Assembly (NCBI RefSeq): GCF_014202575.1
Contig: NZ_JACHHB010000001.1
Span: 186,001 to 250,000 of the forward strand
Length of the DNA: 64,000 nt
DNA from: Texcoconibacillus texcoconensis
GTDB taxonomy: Bacteria; Bacillota; Bacilli; Bacillales; Salisediminibacteriaceae
Direction: 5' to 3'
Part shown: positions 20,245 to 29,572 of the stretch, one piece after another
Layout of the letters: each line of letters starts with the position of its first letter
How positions within the stretch are numbered: the first letter of the stretch is position 1
Made by a program: the position numbers and the translations under genes
The notes under the pieces: model-generated
What the model saw: only the letters and a program-made list of their open reading frames with translations
The model's database searches: none
Told to the model about the DNA's origin: nothing

Positions 20245-21327
20245 TTATGTGCAATATCTTTCAATAGCTAATGAAATGTCTTTAATATCAAGTGTATGAT
20301 CACTTAACTGTGCTTCTATGACAGAACGCGGCATACCATACACGACAGAGGAGGAATGAGATTCTGCGATCGCAATTGTCTCCCCCGATCGTTTAAGTTG
20401 ATGTAGCCCTTCCTTCCCATCAGATCCCATTCCTGTTAACACGACGGCGATTTTTAAGTAGGTCGAAAGTCCGGTTAAAGAATTGAACATTTTGTCAACA
20501 GAAGGACGGTGCCCATTCACAGGTAGCGATTGGTCTAATTGGATAGCGACTGAAGTCCCAATAGACCTTACTGTTAAATGGTATCCACCAGGCGCAATAT
20601 AAGCAACACCTTTTTGCAAAATATCTCCTTCTTCTGCTTCTTTCACCAAAATTTTCGACACGCTATTTAATCTTTTCGACAAAGATGCCGTGAATCCTTT
20701 CGGCATGTGCTGAACAATAATAATTGGTGCGTCAATATTTTCTGAAAAGGAAGATAGTACCTTTTGCAGGGCTTTAGGGCCTCCTGTAGAGGTTCCGATC
20801 GCAACGATTTTTTTTAATGATGGTCGAGTTGTTTGTGATGGTATTGTTGTTAGTAACGTGTCCGTCTCGGTCTTTTTTTCATCCTCATTTGGTGTCGAGT
20901 CTTCTAACCGTTGGTCGGCTAGTTTCTCAAGAACAACAGTAGAAGCTAGCACAGTTTTTTCAATAAGTTCGTGACTGATTTTATCAATGTCTAACGAAAT
21001 AGCCCCAGAAGGTTTGGCAATGAAATCGATCGCGCCATATGCGATCGCCTTCATTGTCGTGTCGGCACCTTCTTTTGTCGTACTACTAACCATGATAACT
21101 GGAACCGGCTTTACTTTCATGATCTCTTGTAAGGTTGTTAGCCCATCCATCACCGGCATCTCCACATCAAGGGTGATCACATCTGGATTTAATTGTTGTT
21201 GTTTCTTTAAAGCGTCTTCACCGTTCCTAGCTGTCCCTATAACGGTTAATCGCTCATCACTTTCAAGGATGTCAGAGATCATTCGACGCATAAATGCTGA
21301 ATCATCAACGACAAGAACATGTATCAA
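20245..21327 (-). CDS. cheB: Chemotaxis protein-glutamate methylesterase CheB
   Basis: Response regulator with a methylesterase/deamidase effector acting on chemoreceptors. The receiver domain has VVDDSAF at the N-terminus and the phospho-acceptor Asp54 in VITLDVEMPVMDG. The effector begins near residue 160 with the nucleophile loop GTSTGGPKAL, the catalytic His in VQHMPKGFT and the Asp in LTGMGSDGKEGL. About 360 residues. Start choice: the ATG at 21333 overlaps the flhG stop but is only 2 bases from the AGGAG site. The TTG at 21327 is 8 bases away and gives MIHVLVVDD, which aligns with other CheB starts. I favour TTG. Confidence 0.94.
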   Translation of the reverse strand: MIHVLVVDDSAFMRRMISDILESDERLTVIGTARNGEDALKKQQQLNPDVITLDVEMPVMDGLTTLQEIMKVKPVPVIMVSSTTKEGADTTMKAIAYGAIDFIAKPSGAISLDIDKISHELIEKTVLASTVVLEKLADQRLEDSTPNEDEKKTETDTLLTTIPSQTTRPSLKKIVAIGTSTGGPKALQKVLSSFSENIDAPIIIVQHMPKGFTASLSKRLNSVSKILVKEAEEGDILQKGVAYIAPGGYHLTVRSIGTSVAIQLDQSLPVNGHRPSVDKMFNSLTGLSTYLKIAVVLTGMGSDGKEGLHQLKRSGETIAIAESHSSSVVYGMPRSVIEAQLSDHTLDIKDISLAIERYCT

Positions 21328-21332
21328 AGTCA

Positions 21333-22232
21333 TCACTCCTCTTTATGAGGTTGAAAAACACGTTTAAACTTTGAAACAAACGACGAGAATGTCCTTTGCT
21401 CCTCTTGTTGTATTCGTTCGCCTATAAAAAAGGAAACGGTTTTACGTAAAGCTTTTGTCGACTTTGCTGCTGGTGAATGAATCGTAAATGGCACTTGTGC
21501 CTTAACTGCTTTTAATACCGTTTCATCTTGAGGGATCGCACCGAGAAGACGAACCTCTTTTTTTAAAAATTGCCGACAGACATTTTGAAGGTTCCTTCCC
21601 GTCTGTTTCCCTTCTTTTTCCGACTCACTACGATTGATCATTAAAGATAGCCCGAGATTATGATCGTGCATATGAATGTATTTCACCATCGCATATGCGT
21701 CTGTAATCGACGTTGGTTCTGGCGTTGTAATTAAAATGACTTCATGTGACGATAGTATAAACTTCAAACTATCTTCGGTTGCTCCAGCGCCCATGTCAAA
21801 CAAAATAAAATCATAATCTTGATCCAATTGGGTTAGCTGCTCTGTAAAAAAAGCCATTCGCGCGTCATCCATCCGAAAAAGATCGTTTAACCCCGAACCA
21901 CCTGCTACATAAGAGAGTCCCTTTGGACCTGTCTCAATAATCGTTGATATCGGCATTTGCTGTTCTAACATATCGACAATCGAATACGTAGCAGATTGAC
22001 CTAGTAAGATATCAACATTTGCCATTCCGATATCAAGGTCGAAAAGAAGGACACGATATCCCTTCTCAACCAAGCCAAGGGAAAAGTTTAAAGCGATATT
22101 TGATTTTCCTACCCCCCCTTTTCCACTGACAATTGAGAGCACTTCAGCGTTTGTACTTTGGGGATTACTACGCTCACTTGTTCGACGCTCATTTAACTTG
22201 CTTCTAAGACGAGCTGCTTGATCATGAACCAA
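21333..22232 (-). CDS. flhG: FlhG/YlxH ParA-family ATPase (flagellar number/position regulator)
   Basis: MinD/ParA-type ATPase that works with the GTPase FlhF in controlling flagellar number and placement. About 299 residues. A DQAARLR motif at the extreme N-terminus is the conserved FlhF-GTPase-activating element. The deviant Walker A SGKGGVGKSN follows near residues 36-45, and the switch segments are FDLDIGMANVDILLG near 63-77 and LFDMGAGATEDSL near 148-160. The C-terminal membrane-targeting helix region is rich in basic residues. I chose the TTG at 22232, 9 bases from AAGGGG. The first TTG in frame directly abuts the ribosome site. It follows flhF with an overlapping end. Confidence 0.94.
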   Translation of the reverse strand: MVHDQAARLRSKLNERRTSERSNPQSTNAEVLSIVSGKGGVGKSNIALNFSLGLVEKGYRVLLFDLDIGMANVDILLGQSATYSIVDMLEQQMPISTIIETGPKGLSYVAGGSGLNDLFRMDDARMAFFTEQLTQLDQDYDFILFDMGAGATEDSLKFILSSHEVILITTPEPTSITDAYAMVKYIHMHDHNLGLSLMINRSESEKEGKQTGRNLQNVCRQFLKKEVRLLGAIPQDETVLKAVKAQVPFTIHSPAAKSTKALRKTVSFFIGERIQQEEQRTFSSFVSKFKRVFQPHKEE

Positions 22233-22237
22233 AATGG

Positions 22238-23452
22238 TCAACCCCTTACCACTTTTTGAACTAACGAATCGGCTGTCGCTTCTGACATATCGTCTGGGAC
22301 ATTTTGACCATCAGTCATATAAGAAATTCCTATTTGATAATCGCAGACAAGGTTCAAAGCGGCACCGCTTGTGTCCGTTTCGTCCTCTTTTGTAAGAATG
22401 AGTTTATCAATATCAATCAATTGAAATTGTTCTATAATTTTTGACATATCCCGATATTTAGAGGTTAATGCCAAAACAAGGTGGGTCTCCATTTCGTTAT
22501 CAAAATCAATCACTTGACTTAATTGCTCAACATAAAGAGGGTTTCGAAAGTTTCTACCCGCGCTATCGACAAGTATAACGTCATAACCGGAAAGTTTTTC
22601 TTTCGCTTTTTTAAAGTCATCAATAGAGTAAGCTACTTCAACGGGAACGTTTAAAATTTTTGCATATGTTTTTAATTGTTCAACCGCGGCAATACGATAC
22701 GTATCTGTCGTGATAAAGGCAACACTTTTGTTATCGTTTAAACTTGCGTGTGCTGCAATCTTTGCAAGGGTCGTCGTTTTCCCTACACCTGTTGGTCCGA
22801 CGACATTTAAGAACCGTTTATCAAAGTTAATACCTCCGAATGTCACATTCGGTAATACGTCTTTCAAAGCGTTTTCCGCCCACTCTTTTACTGTGCTTTC
22901 TTCACTTGTTTCCCCTGAAGTATAGTAAAAACGAAGTAAATCTTTCATGACTTGATAGCGTATCGTATCGATGACCTCTTGGTCCTTAAGTCGACGGTTA
23001 ACGGCTTCCAATGGTGGAGGATATCCCTCATTAGGTGTCGATGTCCCACTCATCTTTTGCACAAGCCCTTTTAAATCTTCAATCTCTTTTTTCAGTTCGT
23101 ACTCAGAATCTTTTTTCTGTAGGTTTGCCGTTTGAAACTTTTCTTGAGCCTTTGGTGGTTCAGGTCTTTTGGGCGGCTTTGTTCTTGTTTCCGAAACATT
23201 CGTTTGTTTATTTGTATACTTATTTGTTTGATTGTACCCTTGATTTTCTTTCTTTTGTGAACGTTTTGCATCAGATAACTGATGTGGGTCAATTGCTGCA
23301 ATCACTTCGATGTTTTTCTTTGTGAAAAAGCCAAGAAACCCACCCGTTTCCACATTTTTTGAGTTCAAGATAACAGCGTCATCGCCGAGTTCACTACGAA
23401 CTTTTTTCATTGCTTCAGGCATGTCTTTTGCCAAAAACTTTTTTACCTTCAT
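22238..23452 (-). CDS. flhF: Flagellar SRP-like GTPase FlhF
   Basis: Third SRP-family GTPase, targeting the flagellar basal body. The 404 residues have an N-terminal B domain (MKVKKFLAKDMPEAMKKVRS and ELGDDAVIL, residues 1-29). A low-complexity Lys/Pro/Gln linker spans about 75-150. The NG domain has G1 [13 protein letters not shown] near 214-226, DTYRIAAVEQL near 248-258, G3 VDSAGRNF near 298 and G4 LTKEDETDTSG near 352. The TKxDE motif replaces the usual TKLD, as in other FlhF proteins. The ATG overlaps the flhA stop (ATGA), with only a weak Shine-Dalgarno, so translation is likely coupled to flhA. Confidence 0.96.
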   Translation of the reverse strand: MKVKKFLAKDMPEAMKKVRSELGDDAVILNSKNVETGGFLGFFTKKNIEVIAAIDPHQLSDAKRSQKKENQGYNQTNKYTNKQTNVSETRTKPPKRPEPPKAQEKFQTANLQKKDSEYELKKEIEDLKGLVQKMSGTSTPNEGYPPPLEAVNRRLKDQEVIDTIRYQVMKDLLRFYYTSGETSEESTVKEWAENALKDVLPNVTFGGINFDKRFLNVVGPTGVGKTTTLAKIAAHASLNDNKSVAFITTDTYRIAAVEQLKTYAKILNVPVEVAYSIDDFKKAKEKLSGYDVILVDSAGRNFRNPLYVEQLSQVIDFDNEMETHLVLALTSKYRDMSKIIEQFQLIDIDKLILTKEDETDTSGAALNLVCDYQIGISYMTDGQNVPDDMSEATADSLVQKVVRG

Positions 23453-25494
23453 GATCCATTCACCACCCCGATACTTTGTACTTCAACAGTAGGTTCGAGT
23501 TCATTATAAGAAAGTACTGGAATGTGTGGCATATACCGTTCAAGTAAGTTTCGGATATACATTCGAACCGCTGGTGAGCAAAGAATAATTGGCATGTGCC
23601 CTGTTTGTTGCATACGTTCGACTTCAGCCATCGTATTTTCGATAATCTTCTGACCTTCATTTGGATCAATACCGAGAAAAGCACCATGTTCTGTATGTTG
23701 AACGGCATCAGATACCGTCTTTTCGACACTTGCACTTACAGTCAACACATAAAGTGGACCACCATCTGGTGCATATTGGTGTGTTAGCTGACGAGATAAT
23801 GACTGTCGAACATATTCTGTTAATATATCAGTGTCTTTTGTCATTTGGCCGTAATCAGCAAGCGCTTCAAATATGACAGGCAAATTACGAATCGATACTT
23901 TCTCTTTTAACAAGTTCGCCAATACTTTTTGAATATCTCCCGTTGAAAGTGGTGTTGGTGTCACATCTTCAACAAGTGTTGGATACGATTCATTTAGGTG
24001 GTCAACGAGTTTCTTCGTTTCTTGACGCCCAAGTAACTCATGTGCATGGCGCTTGACAACTTCTGTTAAATGGGTGGAAACGACCGATGGCGGATCGACA
24101 ACGGTATAGCCCGACAATTCCGCTCGTTCCTTCATGTCTTCCCCTATCCAAAGTGCTGGTTGTCCAAACGCAGGTTCTAACGTTTCTATACCCGTAATCG
24201 ACTCATCTTCGATACCTGGACTCATTGCCATATAATGATCTAATAATAACTCACCGCGGGCGATTTCATTACCTTTAACCTTTATCGCATATTCATTTGG
24301 TTGTAGTTGGATATTGTCGCGAATACGAATGACTGGGACAATCATCCCCATTTCAATCGCAATTTGACGGCGAATCATGACGACACGGTCTAATAAATCT
24401 CCACCTTGATTAGCATCAGCGAGTGGAATCAAGCCATAACCAAACTCAAATTCAATCGGATCAACTTGTAATAAGTTCACAACATTTTCAGGAGAGGTCA
24501 TCTCTTCTTCCGATTCCTTCGGTTCTTCTTCTGTCTCGATTTCTTCTTCAACTTTTTGCTGGTCGCTGCGCTCAAGTAAAAAGGCTCCAACACCTAAAAT
24601 AGACGCGACAGCCGTTGTCACTAAAGCTTGGATAGGCGTAATAAATCCTAATAGCGCAATTGTTGCTCCTGCGACGTATAACATTTTCGGGTAGGCAAAC
24701 AATTGCTCTGTGACATCGTGGCCGAGGTTTCCGTTAGATGCTGACCTCGTAACGACAATACCAGTAGCTGTAGATACTAATAATGCTGGAATTTGCGAGA
24801 CAAGACCGTCCCCGACTGTTAAAAGCGTATAAGTGCTTGCTGCTTCTTGTAAATCTAAGCCTTGTTGCATCATACCGATAACAAGACCAAAAATGATATT
24901 GATAAGCACAATCACGATCCCTGCAATCGCATCACCTTTGACGAATTTACTAGCACCGTCCATTGAACCGTAAAAGTCCGCTTCGTTTTCAATTTTAGTT
25001 CGGCGTTCTTTTGCTTCCTGATCAGATATCATTCCCGCATTTAAGTCAGCATCGATACTCATTTGTTTACCTGGCATCGCATCTAACGTAAAACGCGCAC
25101 CAACTTCAGATACACGTTCAGCTCCCTTTGTTATCACGATAAACTGGATAACGACGAGGATAACGAAAACGACAAAACCGACGAGCGCATTTCCCCCTAC
25201 AACGAACTGGCCGAACGTTTCGATAACGTTTCCGGCATCCCCCTCATTTCCGAGTATTAAACGCGTTGTTGAAACGTTCAAACCGAGCCGAAAGAGCGTA
25301 ATCAGCAACAGGAGCGTCGGAAAGATGGAAAATTGCAACGCCTCTTCCGTGTTCATGGCAACGAGAATAATGATAAGAGCCAAAGAGATATTAATAATTA
25401 TTAGAAAGTCGATCATCCCAGGTGGTAATGGAATGATCAGCATGATCACGATCATGATCACACCGACTAAAACACTTAAATCTTTCGCTGACAT
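23449..25494 (-). CDS. flhA: Flagellar type III export gate protein FlhA
   Basis: Core of the export gate: eight transmembrane helices in the first ~310 residues and a large cytoplasmic domain that docks chaperone-substrate complexes. The 681 residues match the family. The FHIPEP-type conserved loop is visible: AGMISDQEAKERR near 152 and GAERVSEVGARFTLDAMPGK near 124-143. A charged linker (EEEIETEEEPKESEEE) joins the membrane part to the C-terminal domain, which begins around DPIEFEFGYGLIPLAD. The ATG follows GGAGAGAA. It lies between flhB and flhF, a standard order. Confidence 0.97.
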   Translation of the reverse strand: MSAKDLSVLVGVIMIVIMLIIPLPPGMIDFLIIINISLALIIILVAMNTEEALQFSIFPTLLLLITLFRLGLNVSTTRLILGNEGDAGNVIETFGQFVVGGNALVGFVVFVILVVIQFIVITKGAERVSEVGARFTLDAMPGKQMSIDADLNAGMISDQEAKERRTKIENEADFYGSMDGASKFVKGDAIAGIVIVLINIIFGLVIGMMQQGLDLQEAASTYTLLTVGDGLVSQIPALLVSTATGIVVTRSASNGNLGHDVTEQLFAYPKMLYVAGATIALLGFITPIQALVTTAVASILGVGAFLLERSDQQKVEEEIETEEEPKESEEEMTSPENVVNLLQVDPIEFEFGYGLIPLADANQGGDLLDRVVMIRRQIAIEMGMIVPVIRIRDNIQLQPNEYAIKVKGNEIARGELLLDHYMAMSPGIEDESITGIETLEPAFGQPALWIGEDMKERAELSGYTVVDPPSVVSTHLTEVVKRHAHELLGRQETKKLVDHLNESYPTLVEDVTPTPLSTGDIQKVLANLLKEKVSIRNLPVIFEALADYGQMTKDTDILTEYVRQSLSRQLTHQYAPDGGPLYVLTVSASVEKTVSDAVQHTEHGAFLGIDPNEGQKIIENTMAEVERMQQTGHMPIILCSPAVRMYIRNLLERYMPHIPVLSYNELEPTVEVQSIGVVNGS

Positions 25495-25562
25495 GTTCGG
25501 TTCTCTCCTTCAATAATGAACAAATTCATCCTTTGCAGAATGGCCAGCAGCTTCGTCATCTA

Positions 25563-26645
25563 TTACAAACGGTTTTGAATCCGATAAACGTAAGCAAGCA
25601 CTTCTGCTACTGCTTTAAATAAATCTTCTGGGACTTGATCTCCAAGGTTTGTTTGGTCGTAAAGTGCTCGCGCTAACGCACGGTTCTCTACGGTAACAAC
25701 GTCATTATGCTTGGCGATGTTTTTCAATTTTAAGGCGACGTAATCAACACCTTTTGCAACGATTTGTGGCGCTTCCATCGTTTCATCATCGTATTTAAGG
25801 GCGATAGCATAATGAGTAGGGTTTGTAATAACAACATCAGCCTTCGGAACTTCCTGCATCATTCGGTTCGTCGCCATTTGCTTTTGACGCTGCTTCATTT
25901 TCCCTTTAATTTGTGGGTCACCTTCTGTTTTTTTATGCTCGTCCTTAATATCTTGTTTCGACATCCGAATGTTTTTTTCATGGTCATAACGCTGATACGT
26001 ATAATCGAGGACCGATATGAGCATGAGCAAAAATCCAACAGAAAGTCCCATAATGACAATTAAATTTCCGATTAACACCATGCCATCTTCCACAGAAAAT
26101 AGAGCCAACGCTAACAAGTCGTCCATCGCAAACCAAATGACTGAAAATGTAACAAGAGCGACGAAAGTAATTTTTAATAACGATTTTAGTAATTCGACAA
26201 TGGCTCTGATCGAAAAAATCCGTTTCGCACCTTTAAGTGGGTTAATTTTGCTTAGCTTCATCTTCACCGCTTCTGGGGCAAATAGTAAACCGACTTGCAA
26301 ATAGTTACTAGCGATACCACCAAGTGCAGACGCAAGCAAGATTGGACCAAGTATCAAGAAGATTTGGTAGATGTACTCAACTAACAATGTACTTACGTTC
26401 TCGCTCGTTATATCCATCAATAAATAATCAGCTTGCCACGTAAATTGTGCGATGGTAAACAATTGTTCAGCTACATACGATCCGATAAACCATAAAAATA
26501 AAAATACAAATAATAAGATAAATGCTGTATTAACATCCGTACTTTTCGGAACTTGTCCTTTTTCTCTCGTTTCTCGCTTTTTCTTCGGTGTTGCTTGTTC
26601 TGTTTTTTCTTGCGCAAAAAATTGTAAATCGAGGGATTGATACAT
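25563..26645 (-). CDS. flhB: Flagellar export switch protein FlhB
   Basis: Export-gate protein whose self-cleavage switches export from rod/hook to filament substrates when hook length is reached. The 360 residues start with a basic cytoplasmic stretch (EKTEQATPKKKRETREKGQV). Four membrane segments follow, then a C-terminal domain with the autocleavage site NPTH in VVITNPTHYAIALKYD (near residue 270). Cleavage is between Asn and Pro in known FlhB proteins. The ATG has GGAGGGG upstream. A 68-bp gap separates it from flhA. The separate gene at 53980-54288 encodes a protein resembling the post-cleavage C-terminal part. Confidence 0.97.
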   Translation of the reverse strand: MYQSLDLQFFAQEKTEQATPKKKRETREKGQVPKSTDVNTAFILLFVFLFLWFIGSYVAEQLFTIAQFTWQADYLLMDITSENVSTLLVEYIYQIFLILGPILLASALGGIASNYLQVGLLFAPEAVKMKLSKINPLKGAKRIFSIRAIVELLKSLLKITFVALVTFSVIWFAMDDLLALALFSVEDGMVLIGNLIVIMGLSVGFLLMLISVLDYTYQRYDHEKNIRMSKQDIKDEHKKTEGDPQIKGKMKQRQKQMATNRMMQEVPKADVVITNPTHYAIALKYDDETMEAPQIVAKGVDYVALKLKNIAKHNDVVTVENRALARALYDQTNLGDQVPEDLFKAVAEVLAYVYRIQNRL

Positions 26646-26648
26646 TTT

Positions 26649-27422
26649 TTACACCCCTCCGTACAGTTGCATGAGTGTTCTCATCGTTTCAGTCATCGTT
26701 TCAACAAGTTGTTGTACAACCATAAAAAACGGTGCCATCACGAGAAACATCATAATAAACCCGAGAAAAATCTTTAATGGCAAGCCGACAACAAACACAT
26801 TTACCTGTGGTACGGCTCGCGATATCATCCCTAACGCCACGTCAACGAGAAAGATCGACCCAACAATCGGCATCCCCATTTGAAAAGCAATGATAAACAT
26901 TGTGTTAAAACTCGTGACGAGAAACTCAATGACGTTTTCATCGCCCATCGGTAAGAATAATTGATCAAGCGGTACATATTCATAACTGTAAAACACACCA
27001 TCAAGAATCATGTGGTGAGCATCCGTTGCAAGTAAGAACATCATAGAAAACATATATAAAAACGAACCAATCATCGGTGATTGCGAACCCGTTTGTGGGT
27101 CCATCACATTGGCAAGCATAAACCCGAGTTTAATATCAATAAATCCACCAGCGATTTGAATGGCATATAACATAATCATCGCTACTAAACCGACTGTTAA
27201 ACCGACGAGTAATTCTTTGATAATAAGCAATGCAAATGTACCATCGATCTCAAGAATGGGCCATTCAAAAGCAAAGAAGATGAGCCAAGAAACAAATAGA
27301 GCTATACCTACTTTGTACATTCCGGGAATGTTCTCGTAGGAAAAGAAAGGTAATGTGACAAAAAAAGCTGTAACACGAACAAGAATTAAGACATAAGCAG
27401 GAAAATATTCAATCCATTCCAT
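26649..27422 (-). CDS. fliR: Flagellar export gate protein FliR
   Basis: Membrane subunit of the FliPQR export channel. The 257 residues are almost entirely hydrophobic, with about six membrane segments. The conserved start is MEWIEYFPAYVLILVRVTAFF and the central motif AMPIVGSI-like is present as GMPIVGSIFLVDVALGMISR. The ATG follows AGGATAGG. It is 10 bases after fliQ and 3 bases before flhB in transcription order (fliP-fliQ-fliR-flhB), which makes the call firm. Confidence 0.95.
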   Translation of the reverse strand: MEWIEYFPAYVLILVRVTAFFVTLPFFSYENIPGMYKVGIALFVSWLIFFAFEWPILEIDGTFALLIIKELLVGLTVGLVAMIMLYAIQIAGGFIDIKLGFMLANVMDPQTGSQSPMIGSFLYMFSMMFLLATDAHHMILDGVFYSYEYVPLDQLFLPMGDENVIEFLVTSFNTMFIIAFQMGMPIVGSIFLVDVALGMISRAVPQVNVFVVGLPLKIFLGFIMMFLVMAPFFMVVQQLVETMTETMRTLMQLYGGV

Positions 27423-27431
27423 AACTCTGAC

Positions 27432-27701
27432 CTATCCTACAAACAAGTGAAGATTGTTAAATAATTGTTCGGCAAACGATGTCACATGATTAAGCATCCA
27501 TGGACCAAAGATGATTAATGCAACGAAAACACCAACAATTTTCGGGATAAACGCTAACGTTTGCTCTTGAATTTGCGTTGTTGCTTGGAAAATACTCACT
27601 AACAAACCGATTCCTAATGCTGTAATCAATAGAGGACCTGCTGTCATAATGACGACATAGACTGCTTGTTCAGCCAACGCGATTACTTGTTCTGGACTCA
27701 T
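27432..27701 (-). CDS. fliQ: Flagellar export gate protein FliQ
   Basis: Small subunit of the FliPQR core; four copies line the gate. The 89 residues form two hydrophobic hairpin helices. The N-terminus MSPEQVIALAEQAVYVVI and the TQIQEQTLAFIPKI motif near residues 41-54 are diagnostic. The ATG has AAGGGTGA upstream. It is located between fliP and fliR, with 13- and 9-base gaps. Confidence 0.96.
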   Translation of the reverse strand: MSPEQVIALAEQAVYVVIMTAGPLLITALGIGLLVSIFQATTQIQEQTLAFIPKIVGVFVALIIFGPWMLNHVTSFAEQLFNNLHLFVG

Positions 27702-27714
27702 CTCAATTCACCCT

Positions 27715-28383
27715 TCAAAAACTTAATAACAATGACCTGACAATTAAATACCAACCGTCTACCATAACAAATAATAAAATTTTAAATGGTAGAGAGATCA
27801 TAACTGGTGGTAACATCATCATTCCCATCGACATCAAAACGCTGGCAACAACCATATCAATAATCAAGAAAGGAACAAAAATCATAAAACCAATCTGGAA
27901 TGCTGTTTTTAATTCACTAATTGCAAATGCAGGAACAAGAGATGTTAACGGAATGTCATCAAGCGTCTCCGGTCTGTCCATCCCTGCATACCCCATAAAC
28001 AAAGCAAGATCTTTTTCCCGTGTATGCTGAACCATAAATTCTTTAACAGGAACAGTCGCTGCTTCAAAGGCTTCTTCCTGACTCACTTCCTCATTAAACA
28101 ATGGTTGAAGCGCTTCTTCGTTTACCTCAGCAAACACCGGGGCCATCACAAAAAACGTGATGAAAAGAGCTAGACCTATTAGGACTTGGTTTGGTGGCAT
28201 TTGTTGTGTCGCGAGTCCTGAGCGTACAAACGACAAAACAATAACGATTCGCGTAAAACATGTCATCAAGATGAGAATACTCGGCGCGAGTGCAAGTACG
28301 GTTAACAGTAATAATAACTGAACGGTTGCAGTTAAGCTTTCTGCATCATTACTAAATATATCAAGGCCTGGTATTTCCATCAT
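27715..28383 (-). CDS. fliP: Flagellar export gate protein FliP
   Basis: Core subunit of the export pore. 222 residues, close to the B. subtilis protein. Conserved segments include ILILMTCFTRIVIVLSFVR near 36-54 and QMPPNQVLIGLALFITFFVM near 61-80. TLDDIPLTSLVPAFAISELK and the GMMMLPPVMISLPFKILLFV block follow, the latter near 190. The double ATG at 28383/28380 follows GAGGAGAAA, and either codon could be used. Its start overlaps the fliO stop. Confidence 0.97.
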   Translation of the reverse strand: MMEIPGLDIFSNDAESLTATVQLLLLLTVLALAPSILILMTCFTRIVIVLSFVRSGLATQQMPPNQVLIGLALFITFFVMAPVFAEVNEEALQPLFNEEVSQEEAFEAATVPVKEFMVQHTREKDLALFMGYAGMDRPETLDDIPLTSLVPAFAISELKTAFQIGFMIFVPFLIIDMVVASVLMSMGMMMLPPVMISLPFKILLFVMVDGWYLIVRSLLLSF

Positions 28384-29126
28384 CGTTCTTTCTCCTCTAC
28401 CGTTGAATGCGCTTTTCGGTGTTCATCAGAAACATCTTTCAACTCTTGGTCTAGAAGTTGTCCAAAATGTGATGTTGGCTCAGATGAATTTGCTTTTGAA
28501 CGCTGAAAAATATTCGATTTCAACCATTTAGACATTTTTGAAACCGGCTGATCGAATACATCAGAAGCTTTTTGATCTTGAAGTAATTTTTCAATCTCTT
28601 CAGGGTCATCCACTTCACGTAATAACTGTATCGTGTCACCGACACCGACGATGAGTAAACGGTCGCCTACACGAACAAGTTGTACAGAACGGTTTGTCCC
28701 TAGATTGACACCACCTATATTTTGTAATGTCGAATGGTCTTGAAACGATTGCGACCGTTTATGAATCATACGTAAAACAGTATAGATGAGGAAAATGACT
28801 ACCCCTAAAGCAGCAAACATTTGTAACGATAATAAAAAGAGGTTTTGCGATCCGCTCGCTACAGGCGTACCATCTTCTTCGTCAGGCTCATGTTCTTTAG
28901 GGGTATCAGAATCTGAAGAGATGTCCTCATCGGTTCCTTCTTGCTCACCTTGTAATGGTTCATCTTCTTCGTCACTATCATTTAAAATATCATCAACAAA
29001 TCGGTCATTAGAACCGTCATCAGGGCTCTCAAAACTTAATGCTGGGCTAGCGAACGTCATAAGAGCAAAAAAAGTGATAAAAACCAACGTTAAAGCCTGC
29101 TTACTTAAAGACTTACAGGACAACAT
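28380..29126 (-). CDS. fliO: Flagellar biosynthesis protein FliO/FliZ, with long acidic extracytoplasmic region
   Basis: FliO helps assemble the FliPQR core. The 248-residue protein has a signal-peptide-like N-terminus (basic start, hydrophobic core about 12-28, then SPALS). A strongly acidic segment of about 65 residues follows (EEDEPLQGEQEGTDEDISS region). One membrane helix lies near residues 95-118 (LFLLSLQMFAALGVVIFLIY). The cytoplasmic FliO domain has VNLGTNRSVQLVRVGDRLL near 145-163. The layout is that of the Bacillus protein (called FliZ there); the acidic region is what stands out. SD is GAGGAGGAAAG. It lies between cheY and fliP. Confidence 0.92.
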   Translation of the reverse strand: MLSCKSLSKQALTLVFITFFALMTFASPALSFESPDDGSNDRFVDDILNDSDEEDEPLQGEQEGTDEDISSDSDTPKEHEPDEEDGTPVASGSQNLFLLSLQMFAALGVVIFLIYTVLRMIHKRSQSFQDHSTLQNIGGVNLGTNRSVQLVRVGDRLLIVGVGDTIQLLREVDDPEEIEKLLQDQKASDVFDQPVSKMSKWLKSNIFQRSKANSSEPTSHFGQLLDQELKDVSDEHRKAHSTVEEKER

Positions 29127-29159
29127 ACTTTCCTCCTCTATACATCACAAACGCCTGCT

Positions 29160-29522
29160 TTATCCAAGCGTTTTGTTAATCGCTTCTAATACGCGATCAG
29201 CTTGGAACGGTTTTACGATAAAATCTTTTGCTCCTGCTTGAATCGCATCGATAACCATCGCTTGTTGTCCCATCGCTGAGCACATAAGAACTTTCGCATT
29301 CGGGTCGTGGCTACGTATTTCCTTTAACGCGGCAATCCCGTCTTTTTCAGGCATCGTAATATCCATTGTTACTAAATCTGGTGATTGTTCTTTATACATA
29401 TCGACAGCTTGTTGACCATCAGCTGCTTCACCAACAACTTCAAACCCATTCTTTTCTAAAATATCTTTAATCATCATTCTCATAAAAGCTGCATCATCTA
29501 CAATTAATACTTTCGTTGCCAT
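29160..29522 (-). CDS. cheY: Chemotaxis response regulator CheY
   Basis: Single receiver domain that, when phosphorylated by CheA, binds FliM/FliY at the switch. In Bacillus this favours counter-clockwise rotation. The 120 residues have the acidic pair VDDAAF (D9, D10), phospho-acceptor Asp54 in LVTMDITMP, Ser82 in MCSAMGQ and Lys104 in IVKPF. The ATG has GGAGGTA upstream. It sits between fliY (its phosphatase) and fliO, inside the fla/che operon. Confidence 0.97.
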   Translation of the reverse strand: MATKVLIVDDAAFMRMMIKDILEKNGFEVVGEAADGQQAVDMYKEQSPDLVTMDITMPEKDGIAALKEIRSHDPNAKVLMCSAMGQQAMVIDAIQAGAKDFIVKPFQADRVLEAINKTLG

Positions 29523-29572
29523 AGTAAAATACCTCCTTGAACTGTTTCATCATTTTTTTCATATTTTCACAT